A stretch of DNA of 39,204 nucleotides from the NCBI RefSeq assembly GCF_001895025.1, contig NZ_BCXI01000057.1:1-39204 (forward strand), in the 5' to 3' direction. Each line of letters begins with the position of its first letter. The stretch's first letter is position 1. Below are positions 22,542 to 30,266 of the stretch, piece by piece. Source of the DNA: Rhodococcus zopfii NBRC 100606 = JCM 9919 (GTDB lineage: Bacteria; Actinomycetota; Actinomycetes; Mycobacteriales; Mycobacteriaceae). The notes below the pieces were generated by a model. That model was not told the origin of the DNA and did no database searches. It was given only the letters and a program-made list of their open reading frames with translations. The position numbers and the translations under genes are program-made.

Positions 22542-23523
22542 GTCCGAGCGCGCGGGCCAGCGTCGGCCACGCCGACCGCAGATCGTCCTGCCAGTACCGC
22601 CACGTGTGGGTGCCCCACGGCCGGTACTCGACCGTCGCGGGAATGCGCAGCTCCCGCAGCCGACGGTCGAAGGTGATCGTGCAGGCGAACGCTCCGGCTT
22701 CGAGCGGAGCACCGACCGTCAGCACCTCGCCGTCCGCGCCCAGGTCGTAGGGTCCGAGAAGTCCGTTGCCGGTGCTGATGAAGATGTCCTTGCCGCGCAG
22801 CGCCTCCGCGTTCTCGTACGGATCGTGTTCCTTCCACGCCGGGTCGCCGGGTGCGCCCCACATGTTGTCGGGGTTGCCGCCCTTGTACGCGACGGTGCCG
22901 CGCACCGAGTCCCGCGTCGAATCGCGCGAGGTGTCCAGGCAGCCGCTGAGCGCCGCAACCCCCTCGTACAGGTCGGGATGGCGGGTGATCAGGGCCATCG
23001 CACCCGTGGCACCCATCGACAACCCGCCGATCGCGTCGATGCCGTTGCCGTCGAACGCGGCGTCGACGATCGGCGGCAGTTCCCGCGTCAGAAATGTCTC
23101 CCACCGGTTGGTACCGAGCACCGGGTCCGGATTGCGCCAGTCCGTGTAGTAGCTGGCGGTGCCGCCGACGGGAAGCACGACGTTGACGTTCTTGTCCGCG
23201 AAGAAGTCGACGATGTCCGTCCGCTGGGTCCAGGTGCTCTCCCGGTAGTCGGATTCGGCGCCGGCGCTGACGCCGTCGAGCAGGTACAGCGTCGGCCGCG
23301 GCCCCTGCCACGACGGATGCAACACCTGAACCTGCACGATCCGGTCCATCGACGGGGAGTACACGAACAGGGCGGACCGCCGGTCGGTGAGGTGCTCGAC
23401 GTGGTCCAGCCGTGCGGCTGCAGGCGGGGGGTCGGCCGTTGCAGGCGCCGCACAGAGCAGCGGCCACAGGATCGAGAGGACGAAGCCGACTATCGCCGCC
23501 CTGTACGTAACTCTTGTGCGCAT
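22528..23523 (-). CDS. Antigen 85-like mycolyltransferase / esterase
   Basis: The 331-residue secreted protein has a signal peptide ending near ATA-DP (about residue 30). The alpha/beta hydrolase body shows PTLYLLDGVSAGAESDYRESTW, PVGGTASYYTDW (119-129), WETFLTRELPPIVD and the nucleophile elbow GLSMGATGAM with Ser169, then the GTHTWRYW histidine region at the end. These are the antigen 85 hallmarks; such enzymes transfer mycolates between trehalose mycolates and arabinogalactan. ATG 23523 follows a GGGAGA sequence. Which mycolyl acceptor it uses cannot be told. Confidence 0.9.
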   Translation of the reverse strand: MRTRVTYRAAIVGFVLSILWPLLCAAPATADPPPAAARLDHVEHLTDRRSALFVYSPSMDRIVQVQVLHPSWQGPRPTLYLLDGVSAGAESDYRESTWTQRTDIVDFFADKNVNVVLPVGGTASYYTDWRNPDPVLGTNRWETFLTRELPPIVDAAFDGNGIDAIGGLSMGATGAMALITRHPDLYEGVAALSGCLDTSRDSTRDSVRGTVAYKGGNPDNMWGAPGDPAWKEHDPYENAEALRGKDIFISTGNGLLGPYDLGADGEVLTVGAPLEAGAFACTITFDRRLRELRIPATVEYRPWGTHTWRYWQDDLRSAWPTLARALGLSGR

Positions 23524-23701
23524 CGGTCTCCCTGGTCGCCGGCGGCCTAGCGTTGCGCCCACCCAATACCTCCGTGGCGAACTGGGTCAAGCATCTCCGA
23601 GTGTTCTCCAACTGTGTGCGATTCGGACTGTGTGTGTTCCGACACCGGACTTACCCGCAGGGGCGCGGTGTCAGACGGACACCCCGCACGCCTTGGTGAA
23701 T

Positions 23702-23733
23702 ATATCATTCTCTCTCGGGGAGAATCCGATATC
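23702..23733. promoter_or_regulatory. Imperfect palindrome upstream of the enoyl-CoA hydratase gene
   Basis: An ATTCTC...GAGAAT inverted repeat (23707-23712 with 23720-23725) is nested inside ATATC...GATAT. It lies 9-40 bases before the ATG at 23742, so it may be the operator of a TetR-type regulator. The AT-rich setting in GC-rich DNA supports a promoter. Confidence 0.45.
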
Positions 23734-23741
23734 CTCTCGTC

Positions 23742-24521
23742 ATGGGAGACGATCTGGGAGCCGGCGGCCTGCGCTTCGAACGCGAAGGCCCGATCGGCTG
23801 GTGCATCATCGATCGGCCGGCAGCACGCAACGCCTTCACCCCGGCGATGTACTACGGGCTCAAACGAGCGGTCCGGCTCGTCAACTCCGATCCGGACCTG
23901 GCAGCCCTGATCATCACCGGCGTCGACGATGTCTTCGCACCCGGCGGGGACCTGGGCGGCCGCGCCGAACCGGGCGATAACCTGCCCGACGGCATCGGAC
24001 ACGACATCCTGCCGTTCCTCACCATCCGCGACAGCCGCGCACCCGTCATCGCCGCCGTCAACGGCATCTGCCAGGCGGGTGGCCTGCTGGTCGCGATGAT
24101 GTCCGACATCGCCGTCGCGAGCGACCGCGCAACCTTCCGTGTGCCCGAACTCCTCCGCGGCATCCCCGACGCGACGTTCGCGGCGGCGCTGCCCGCGCAC
24201 GTCGGCGTCGCGGTCGCGCGCGACCTGATGCTGTCGGCGCGACGGTTCGACGCGGCCGAAGCCCAGCGCCTGGGCGTCATCTCGCGGGTCGTGCCGCACG
24301 AGGACCTCCGGGAAGCCGCGCTCACCGCGGCCCGCGAGGTCCTGCAGACCTCCCCCGTGGCGCGAGCGCAGGTCAAGCGCATGCTCAACGAGCGCTACGG
24401 ACTCTTCGACTACGAGACGATGCTCGGCGCACTCGAGACCTCACCCGAGCCGCGGGAAGGGATGCGGGCGTTCATGGAGAAGCGCCGACCGAACTGGATT
24501 CCGGAGAACCTGCCCGGCTGA
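23742..24521 (+). CDS. Enoyl-CoA hydratase / isomerase family protein
   Basis: The 259-residue crotonase-fold protein has the typical IDRPAARNAFTPAMYYGLKRAV start, the oxyanion segments ITGVDDVFAPGGDLGG and APVIAAVNGICQAGGLLVAMMSDIAVAS, and the late DLMLSARRFDAAEAQRLGVISRVV stretch. The position next to pat and the mycolyltransferase resembles M. tuberculosis EchA21 (from memory). The usual catalytic glutamate pair is not clearly visible (ELLRGIPDATFAA at the second glutamate), so it may catalyse another crotonase reaction. Reaction and substrate are unproven. Confidence 0.85.
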   Translation: MGDDLGAGGLRFEREGPIGWCIIDRPAARNAFTPAMYYGLKRAVRLVNSDPDLAALIITGVDDVFAPGGDLGGRAEPGDNLPDGIGHDILPFLTIRDSRAPVIAAVNGICQAGGLLVAMMSDIAVASDRATFRVPELLRGIPDATFAAALPAHVGVAVARDLMLSARRFDAAEAQRLGVISRVVPHEDLREAALTAAREVLQTSPVARAQVKRMLNERYGLFDYETMLGALETSPEPREGMRAFMEKRRPNWIPENLPG

Positions 24522-24573
24522 CAAGTGGCGGGGCGAGCCGGCCGCACGACGCACCATCATCGACGAAACGAGA

Positions 24574-24604
24574 AACCCCTCGCCTGCAAAACAGGCGAGG
24601 GGTT
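24574..24604 (-). terminator. Terminator after tRNA-Ser(TGA)
   Basis: A perfect 13-bp stem AACCCCTCGCCTG with a CAAAA loop (24574-24604) sits between the hydratase stop and tRNA-Ser(TGA). It ends the leftward tRNA transcript and could also stop the rightward hydratase mRNA. Confidence 0.8.
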
Positions 24605-24606
24605 CG

Positions 24607-24694
24607 TGGCGGAAGCGGAGGGATTTGAACCCCCGGTCGCTCTCACGACGCTCGCTTTCAAGGCGAGTGCATTCGGCCGCTCTGCCACGCTTCC
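24607..24694 (-). tRNA. tRNA-Ser(TGA)
   Basis: Acceptor stem GGAAGCG pairs with CGCTTCC, the discriminator is G and CCA is encoded (24607-24609). The anticodon stem-loop CTCGC-CTTGAAA-GCGAG gives anticodon TGA. A long variable arm is present, as in class II tRNAs. It lies 24 bases downstream of the MarR gene on the same strand. Confidence 0.97.
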
Positions 24695-24718
24695 GTGGCA
24701 AATCTAACCACAGGGCGA

Positions 24719-25189
24719 TCACCTGTCGCCGATGGCTGCCTCAACCTTGGCGAAGATCTGGGCCAGAGCCTTGATCTGGGACTTGCTCAGCAGGTCGATG
24801 AGGTTACGGCGGACGCTCGCGACATGGGTGGGCGCGGCCTCGCCGTGGCGTCGGCGCCCCTCGTCGGTGAGGATGGCCAGCACCCCGCGACCGTCCTCGA
24901 CGCACGCGCTGCGCGACACCATTCCCTGATCCTCCATGCGGCGGATCTGGTGGGTGAGCCGGCTGCGGGACGAGAGCACACCGTCGGCGAGGTCGCTCAT
25001 GCGCAACCGCCCGTCCGGGGATTCCGACAGCAGCACCAGGATCCGGTACTCGGCGAGGCTCAGCCCGTGGGCATCCTGCAGGTCACGATTGAGAACGTCC
25101 ATGAGCCGATGGTTGCCGTCCATATACGTTCGCCAGGCATGCTGTTCGTCGGCGGTCAGCCAGTTCGGCTCGTCGTGTTCGGCGTCCAC
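24719..25189 (-). CDS. MarR-family transcriptional regulator
   Basis: The 156-residue regulator shows the MarR winged helix: NRDLQDAHGLSLAEYRILVLLSESPDGRLRMSDLADGVLSSRSRLTHQIRRMEDQGMVSRSACVEDGRGVLAILTDEGRRRHGEA. GTG 25189 starts MDAEHDEPNWLTADEQHAW, the usual helix 1. Ligand and regulon are unknown. It is divergent from the quinone oxidoreductase at 25332, which it may regulate (inference). Confidence 0.87.
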   Translation of the reverse strand: MDAEHDEPNWLTADEQHAWRTYMDGNHRLMDVLNRDLQDAHGLSLAEYRILVLLSESPDGRLRMSDLADGVLSSRSRLTHQIRRMEDQGMVSRSACVEDGRGVLAILTDEGRRRHGEAAPTHVASVRRNLIDLLSKSQIKALAQIFAKVEAAIGDR

Positions 25190-25331
25190 GCAGGGATTGT
25201 AGTCAGCCCTGACCGTTTCGCGACCGGCCGGTCTGTTTCCGGCATCGGAATCGGCCGCGCCACCGGCAACACCCACCCGTAGTACGGACTTGTGCGGCGC
25301 AGACGAACGACGACGCGATAGTTTCGAACAC

Positions 25332-26315
25332 ATGCACGCAATCGTTGTCACCGAACCCGGCGGACCCGACGTCCTGCGATGGGACGAGCAGCCCGATCCG
25401 GTCGCCGGCCCGGGTGAAGTCCTCCTCGATGTCGCTGCGACCGCCGTCAATCGTGCCGATCTGCTGCAGCGTCGCGGCCTGTACCCGCCGCCGCGCGGGG
25501 CCAGCAACATCCTCGGCCTCGAATGTTCCGGTGTGATCGCCGAACTCGGCGAAGGCGTGACGGACTGGAACATCGGCGACCGTGTCTGCGCGCTGCTGTC
25601 CGGCGGCGGCTACGCCGAACAGGTCGCGGTCCCGGCGTCGCAGCTGCTGCCGGTGCCCGAGGGCATGGACCTCGCGGTCGCCGCGTCCCTGCCCGAGGTC
25701 GCGTGCACGGTGTGGTCGAACGTGGTCATGGCCGCCGGGCTCGACCGCGGCGACGTGTTCCTCGTGCACGGCGGCGGTGGCGGCATCGGCACCCACGCCA
25801 TCCAGGTCGCGAAGGCGCTCGGCGCGAAGGTCGCGACCACTGCGTCGGCGGGCAAACTCGACCGTTGCCGCGAACTGGGCGCCGACCTGGCGATCGACTA
25901 CCGCACCCAGGATTTCGTCGAGGAGGTGCGCGCGACGTTCGGGGGCGCCGACGTCGTCCTCGACAACATGGGCGCGAAGTACCTGCCCCGCAACATCGAC
26001 GTCCTCGCACCGGACGGGCGGCTCGTCGTGATCGGTATGCAGGGCGGATCGAAGGGCGAACTGAATCTCGGTCAGCTTCTCGCCAAGCGCGGGCACGTCC
26101 TGGCGACAGGTCTGCGCGGCCGACCCGACTCCGGGAAGTCCGGGAAGGCCGAGATCGTCGCCTCGGTCCGCGAGAACCTGTGGCCGTTGATCGCCGAGGG
26201 CAAGGTGCATGCCGTCGTGCACGCCGAACTGCCGATCACCGAGGCCGCCGCGGCCCACGAGATGCTCGACGCCCCCGACACCGTCGGCAAGGTGGTGCTC
26301 ACGATCAACCGGTAA
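25332..26315 (+). CDS. NAD(P)H quinone oxidoreductase-like zinc-free MDR protein
   Basis: The 327-residue medium-chain dehydrogenase/reductase begins MHAIVVTEPGGPDVLRW, typical of quinone oxidoreductases. Landmarks are NRADLLQRRGLYPPP, GDRVCALLSGGGYAEQVAVP, the nucleotide-binding VFLVHGGGGGIGTHAIQVAKALGAKV, and GAKYLPRNIDVLAPDGRLVVIGMQGG. No zinc-ligand cysteine cluster is present, so it belongs to the QOR-like branch. It corresponds by position to Rv3777 (from memory). A role in quinone or enone reduction is the usual call; substrate unproven. Confidence 0.88.
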   Translation: MHAIVVTEPGGPDVLRWDEQPDPVAGPGEVLLDVAATAVNRADLLQRRGLYPPPRGASNILGLECSGVIAELGEGVTDWNIGDRVCALLSGGGYAEQVAVPASQLLPVPEGMDLAVAASLPEVACTVWSNVVMAAGLDRGDVFLVHGGGGGIGTHAIQVAKALGAKVATTASAGKLDRCRELGADLAIDYRTQDFVEEVRATFGGADVVLDNMGAKYLPRNIDVLAPDGRLVVIGMQGGSKGELNLGQLLAKRGHVLATGLRGRPDSGKSGKAEIVASVRENLWPLIAEGKVHAVVHAELPITEAAAAHEMLDAPDTVGKVVLTINR

Positions 26316-26327
26316 TGCGGTCCGGTC

Positions 26328-27533
26328 TCACTCCGTCATCGCGCGCAACTCGCGGACCAGCTGGTCGATCTCGTAGCGCGTGGTGTACGGGGCGAGACCG
26401 ATGCTCACGGCCCCGCCCTCCTCGCCGACGCCCAGCGAATCGAGCAGCCGGCTGGATCCGCGGCCGGTCGTCACGGTGGCGATGCGGCGGTCCGCGAGGT
26501 GCGCGGCGACCTTCTCCGCGGGCAGTCCGGGAATCGTGAAGCTCAGCGTCGGCACGCGGCTCTCGGCGCGACCGATCACCATGACGCCCGGAAGGTTGTC
26601 GAGTTGCCGGGTGAGCCGGTCGAACAGCCGGTCCTGATAGTCCTGCATCGAACTGATCGACGCGACAAGTCGCTCGCGGCGGGTACCGGTCGCTTCGTCG
26701 TCGAGGGATGCGAGGAAGTCGATGGAGGTGACGACCCCGGCGAGCAGCGCGTACTGGTGCCCGCCGACCTCGAGCCGCTCCGGTCCGCGTGCGTTCGGGT
26801 CGAGCGACATCGACGGGATCCGGTCCAGTTGCGAGGGATCTCGGAAGACCAGCGCACCGATCTGCGGTCCGCCCCACGCCGACGCGTTGACGGTGAGGAT
26901 GTCCGCGCCCAGATCGTCCATGTCGATGTGCGCGTACGGGGCGGCACCGGCGGCGTCGACGACCATCAGGCCACCGACCTCGTGCACGCGATCGGCGACG
27001 ACGCGCACGTCCGGGGCCGATCCGACGACCGACGACGCGGCGGTCAACGCGACGAGCCGGGTCGTCGACGTGATGAGCTCTTCGTACTGCCAACTGGGCA
27101 GATCGCAGGTTTCGATGTCCACCTCGGCCCAGCGGACCTGCGCACCGTAGCGGCTGGCGACGCGCAGCCAGGGCGCGATGTTCGCCTCGTCGTCGAGCCG
27201 CGACAGCACCATCCCCGTACCCAGACCGAGCCGTGAGCTCAGCGCCTCGGCGAGCCACCCCAGGAGCACCGACCGGTCGGAACCGAGCACCACCCCGGTG
27301 GGTTCGCCCCCGACGAGGTCGGCGATCGCCTCCCGCGCCGTCTGGAGCATCGCCGCGCTGCGGCGAGCGGACATGTGCCTGCCCGACGAGGACGCGGTGG
27401 AATTCCGGAACGCCGTCGACACCGTGCGGGAGACCGCGTCGGGAATCTGCATGCCGGCCTGCGGATCGAAATGGGTCCACCCGTCGCCGAGCGAGGGAAT
27501 CAACCCCCGGATCCGGGCAACGTCGTAAGCCAT
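26328..27533 (-). CDS. Aminotransferase class V-fold protein lacking the PLP lysine
   Basis: The 401-residue protein has the class V aminotransferase / cysteine desulfurase fold, with VVLGSDRSVLLGWLAEALSS, DDEANIAPWLRVASRYGAQVRWAEVD, LVALTAASSVVGSAPDVRVVAD, a conserved PLP-type aspartate in VVDAAGAAPYAHIDM (Asp193), and LTVNASAWGGPQIGALVF (213-230). In active relatives the last block holds the Schiff-base lysine (SxHKxxGP). Here residue 219 is Ala and no Lys stands nearby. The Rv3778c homologue, as I recall it, has the same feature. The enzyme may be inactive as an aminotransferase or use another chemistry. ATG 27533 gives the conserved N-terminus. Confidence 0.8.
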   Translation of the reverse strand: MAYDVARIRGLIPSLGDGWTHFDPQAGMQIPDAVSRTVSTAFRNSTASSSGRHMSARRSAAMLQTAREAIADLVGGEPTGVVLGSDRSVLLGWLAEALSSRLGLGTGMVLSRLDDEANIAPWLRVASRYGAQVRWAEVDIETCDLPSWQYEELITSTTRLVALTAASSVVGSAPDVRVVADRVHEVGGLMVVDAAGAAPYAHIDMDDLGADILTVNASAWGGPQIGALVFRDPSQLDRIPSMSLDPNARGPERLEVGGHQYALLAGVVTSIDFLASLDDEATGTRRERLVASISSMQDYQDRLFDRLTRQLDNLPGVMVIGRAESRVPTLSFTIPGLPAEKVAAHLADRRIATVTTGRGSSRLLDSLGVGEEGGAVSIGLAPYTTRYEIDQLVRELRAMTE

Positions 27534-27688
27534 GCGTGACACTCTAAATCCCGCTGTCAATGAAGTGGTGTCCGCGCCCCGAACGAGCACGACGAATGGA
27601 GCAGTGTCACCGCCCACGAACAGCGGTTGTTCCACACGCGATCCGGGGCGGGGCGACACCGGTCGCAACGACGAGACAAGATGGATGT

Positions 27689-28258
27689 ATGACGCATCCG
27701 GAGAACGAGCCCGTCCTCGTGATCGGTCCCGACGGTCGGCCGGTCACGGTCCCCCGCCCCGGCACGAACGGCGACACAGCCGCGACGACCGAGGAGAGCG
27801 ACGGCGAGTCCCTCGCCGACATGGTCGAACAGCCCGCGAAGGTCATGCGGATCGGCACCATGATCAAGCAGTTGCTCGAGGAGGTCCGGGCGGCTCCCCT
27901 CGACGATGCGAGCCGCACCCGGCTGAAGGAGATCCACCGATCCTCGATCAGCGAGCTCGAGCAGGGCCTCGCTCCCGAGCTGCGGGAGGAACTCGAACGC
28001 CTCGCGTTGCCGTTCGGGGAGGACGCGGTGCCGTCCGACGCGGAACTGCGCATCGCGCAGGCCCAGCTCGTCGGCTGGCTCGAAGGACTCTTCCACGGCA
28101 TCCAGACCGCCTTGTTCGCGCAGCAGATGGCGGCGCGAGCGCAGCTCGAGCAGATGCGCCAGGGTGCGTTGCCGCCCGGGCTGGGCGGGCAGTTCCACAA
28201 CCCCGACGACCGCCAGTCGCACAACCCCGGCGCGCCGGGCACCGGGCAGTACCTGTAG
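27689..28258 (+). CDS. bpa: Bacterial proteasome activator
   Basis: The 189-residue helical protein matches Bpa/PafE: ESLADMVEQPAKVMRIGTMIKQLLEEVRAAPLDDASRTRLKEIHRSSISELEQGLAPELREELERLALPFGED, and a C-terminus ending GTGQYL. Bpa assembles into a ring that opens the 20S proteasome gate without ATP, using its C-terminal GQYL to dock (established for M. tuberculosis). The tail GQYL is intact. Position next to wzt and glfT1 matches Rv3780. Start ATG 27689 is the first in frame with the conserved body. Confidence 0.92.
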   Translation: MTHPENEPVLVIGPDGRPVTVPRPGTNGDTAATTEESDGESLADMVEQPAKVMRIGTMIKQLLEEVRAAPLDDASRTRLKEIHRSSISELEQGLAPELREELERLALPFGEDAVPSDAELRIAQAQLVGWLEGLFHGIQTALFAQQMAARAQLEQMRQGALPPGLGGQFHNPDDRQSHNPGAPGTGQYL

Positions 28259-28339
28259 TCACATTCGGGGTCCGGGCCGGGCGTGCCCCGGAGCACGCCC
28301 GGTACCCTCGGAACCCGTGTCAGTCTCTGGAGCAGCATC

Positions 28340-29209
28340 GTGAGCCGGGTCAGCATCGAAACACGTAACGCGTGCGTGGACTTCCCGATCTTCGACGCCA
28401 AGACCCGCTCGCTGAAGAAGGCGTTCCTGGGCAAGGCGGGCGGAGCGATCGGCCGCAACGACTCCGACGTCGTCGTGGTCGAGGCGCTGCGCGACATCAC
28501 GATGTCGCTGAAGGAAGGCGACCGTGTCGGGCTCGTCGGACACAACGGTGCCGGCAAGTCGACACTGCTGCGGTTGCTGTCCGGGATCTACGAGCCGACC
28601 CGCGGTGCCGCACGCGTCCGCGGTCGCGTCGCGCCGGTCTTCGATCTCGGGGTCGGCATGGACCCGGAGATCTCCGGGTACGAGAACATCCTGATCCGCG
28701 GCATGTTCCTGGGCATGACCCGCAAGCAGATGCTCGCGAAGGTCGACGACATCGCAGAGTTCACCGAACTCGGCGACTACCTGTCGATGCCGCTGCGCAC
28801 CTACTCCACCGGCATGCGCGTGCGCGTCGCCCTCGGTGTCGTGACCAGCATCGACCCGGAGATCCTGCTGCTCGACGAAGGCATCGGCGCGGTCGACGCC
28901 GAGTTCATGAAGAAGGCCCGCGTGCGCCTGCAGGAACTCGTCGCGCGCTCCGGCATCCTCGTGTTCGCGAGCCACTCCAACGAATTCCTCGCGCAGCTGT
29001 GCGACCAGGCGATGTGGATCGACCACGGACGGATCCGTGAGCAGGGCGGCATCGAAGAGGTCGTGCGCGCCTACGAGGGCGACGACGCCGGCGATCACGT
29101 GCGCACGATCATCGCCGAACTCGAGCGCGAACGCGCGGAAGTGAACGGGACGGTAGCGAACGGGGCTGTTTCGAACGGCACGGCGGCGACGGGTGCCGGC
29201 GGTGCCTGA
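28340..29209 (+). CDS. wzt: ABC transporter ATPase for galactan export
   Basis: The 289-residue nucleotide-binding subunit has Walker A GHNGAGKS (67-74), the signature YSTGMRVRVALGV, Walker B EILLLDEG and the switch histidine in FASHSNEF. The N-terminal RVSIETRNACVDFPIFD insert and GRVAPVFDLGVGMDPEISGYENI are typical of Wzt/RfbE. It powers transport of the lipid-linked galactan across the membrane for arabinogalactan (established for relatives). GTG 28340 is chosen since GGAG precedes it and upstream frames close. A low-complexity Asn/Gly/Thr tail of about 25 residues follows. No Wzm permease gene is next to it. Confidence 0.88.
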   Translation: MSRVSIETRNACVDFPIFDAKTRSLKKAFLGKAGGAIGRNDSDVVVVEALRDITMSLKEGDRVGLVGHNGAGKSTLLRLLSGIYEPTRGAARVRGRVAPVFDLGVGMDPEISGYENILIRGMFLGMTRKQMLAKVDDIAEFTELGDYLSMPLRTYSTGMRVRVALGVVTSIDPEILLLDEGIGAVDAEFMKKARVRLQELVARSGILVFASHSNEFLAQLCDQAMWIDHGRIREQGGIEEVVRAYEGDDAGDHVRTIIAELERERAEVNGTVANGAVSNGTAATGAGGA

Positions 29210-30098
29210 CCGTCCTGAACTGATCGTCGGGGTCGTCGTCACCCACAAGCGCCGGGAGCTGCTCTCCGACTCCTTGAAGGTGCTGGCGTCGCAAACCCGG
29301 CCGCTCGACCACCTGGTCGTCGTCGACAACGCCGACGAGGACGACGTACGTGTGCTCGTCGAATCCGCCGACCTGCCGACCACCTACATCGGGTCCAAGC
29401 ACAATCTCGGCGGTGCGGGCGGGTTCGCGCTCGGCATCCTGCACGCGCTCGCGCTCGGCGCTGACCGGGTGTGGCTCGCCGACGACGACGGCCGCCCGGA
29501 CGGTCCCGAAGTCCTCGAAACCCTGCTGGCGTGCGCGCACCGGCACGGCCTGGCGGAGGTGTCGCCGGTGGTGTGCGACATCGCCGACCCCGACCGTCTC
29601 GCGTTTCCGTTGCGGCGCGGTGTCGTGTGGCGGCGCCGGCGCAGCGAACTCGGCGACGAGGACCTGCTGCCCGGCATCGCGTCGCTGTTCAACGGCGCCC
29701 TGTTCACCGCGGCCGCGATCGACGCCGTCGGCGTGCCGGATCTGCGGCTGTTCGTGCGCGGCGACGAGGTCGAGGTGCATCGACGGCTGGTGCGGTCGGG
29801 TCTGCCGTTCGGCACGTGCCTGCAAACCGCCTATCTGCATCCGGACGGCGCGGACGAGTTCAAACCGATCCTCGGCGGCCGCATGCACACGCAGTACCCC
29901 GACAACGACACAAAGCGCTTCTTCACCTACCGCAACCGCGGCTATCTGCTGTCGCAGCCGGGCATGCGCAAGCTGCTGCCGCAGGAGTGGCTGCGGTTCG
30001 GCTGGTACTTCCTGGTCAGCCGGCGCGACCCGGCCGGACTGCGCGAGTGGATGCGGCTGCGCAAGCTGGGCCGGCAGGAGCGGTTCGAGCGGCCCTGA
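29193..30098 (+). CDS. glfT1: Galactofuranosyltransferase GlfT1
   Basis: The 301-residue GT2-type glycosyltransferase adds the first galactofuranose residues to the arabinogalactan linker from UDP-Galf. The fold shows IVGVVVTHKRRELLSDSLKVLASQTRPLDHLVVVDNAD, SKHNLGGAGGFALG, the metal-binding VWLADDDGRPDG, and a FVRGDEVEVHRRLVRSGLPFGT acceptor segment. It overlaps wzt by 17 bases with GTG 29193 (GTG 29202 is an alternative). Neighbours bpa and wzt match the mycobacterial cluster Rv3780-Rv3782. Confidence 0.92.
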   Translation: MPAVPDRPELIVGVVVTHKRRELLSDSLKVLASQTRPLDHLVVVDNADEDDVRVLVESADLPTTYIGSKHNLGGAGGFALGILHALALGADRVWLADDDGRPDGPEVLETLLACAHRHGLAEVSPVVCDIADPDRLAFPLRRGVVWRRRRSELGDEDLLPGIASLFNGALFTAAAIDAVGVPDLRLFVRGDEVEVHRRLVRSGLPFGTCLQTAYLHPDGADEFKPILGGRMHTQYPDNDTKRFFTYRNRGYLLSQPGMRKLLPQEWLRFGWYFLVSRRDPAGLREWMRLRKLGRQERFERP

Positions 30099-30266
30099 AC
30101 CGGTTCGGTGCCGAAGCGGGCGGAGGCCCTCCGGTGCCCGTCGCTTGATCGTCCGTCACGAGCCTCGCGGTCTGCGTCGCTTGTGGCGCAGTGACTCTCA
30201 CCAATGCGATTACGTGCGTGTTCAGTCCGTTTTACGCTGTTCGCCACAATCTTCAGGGGAGCAGCG

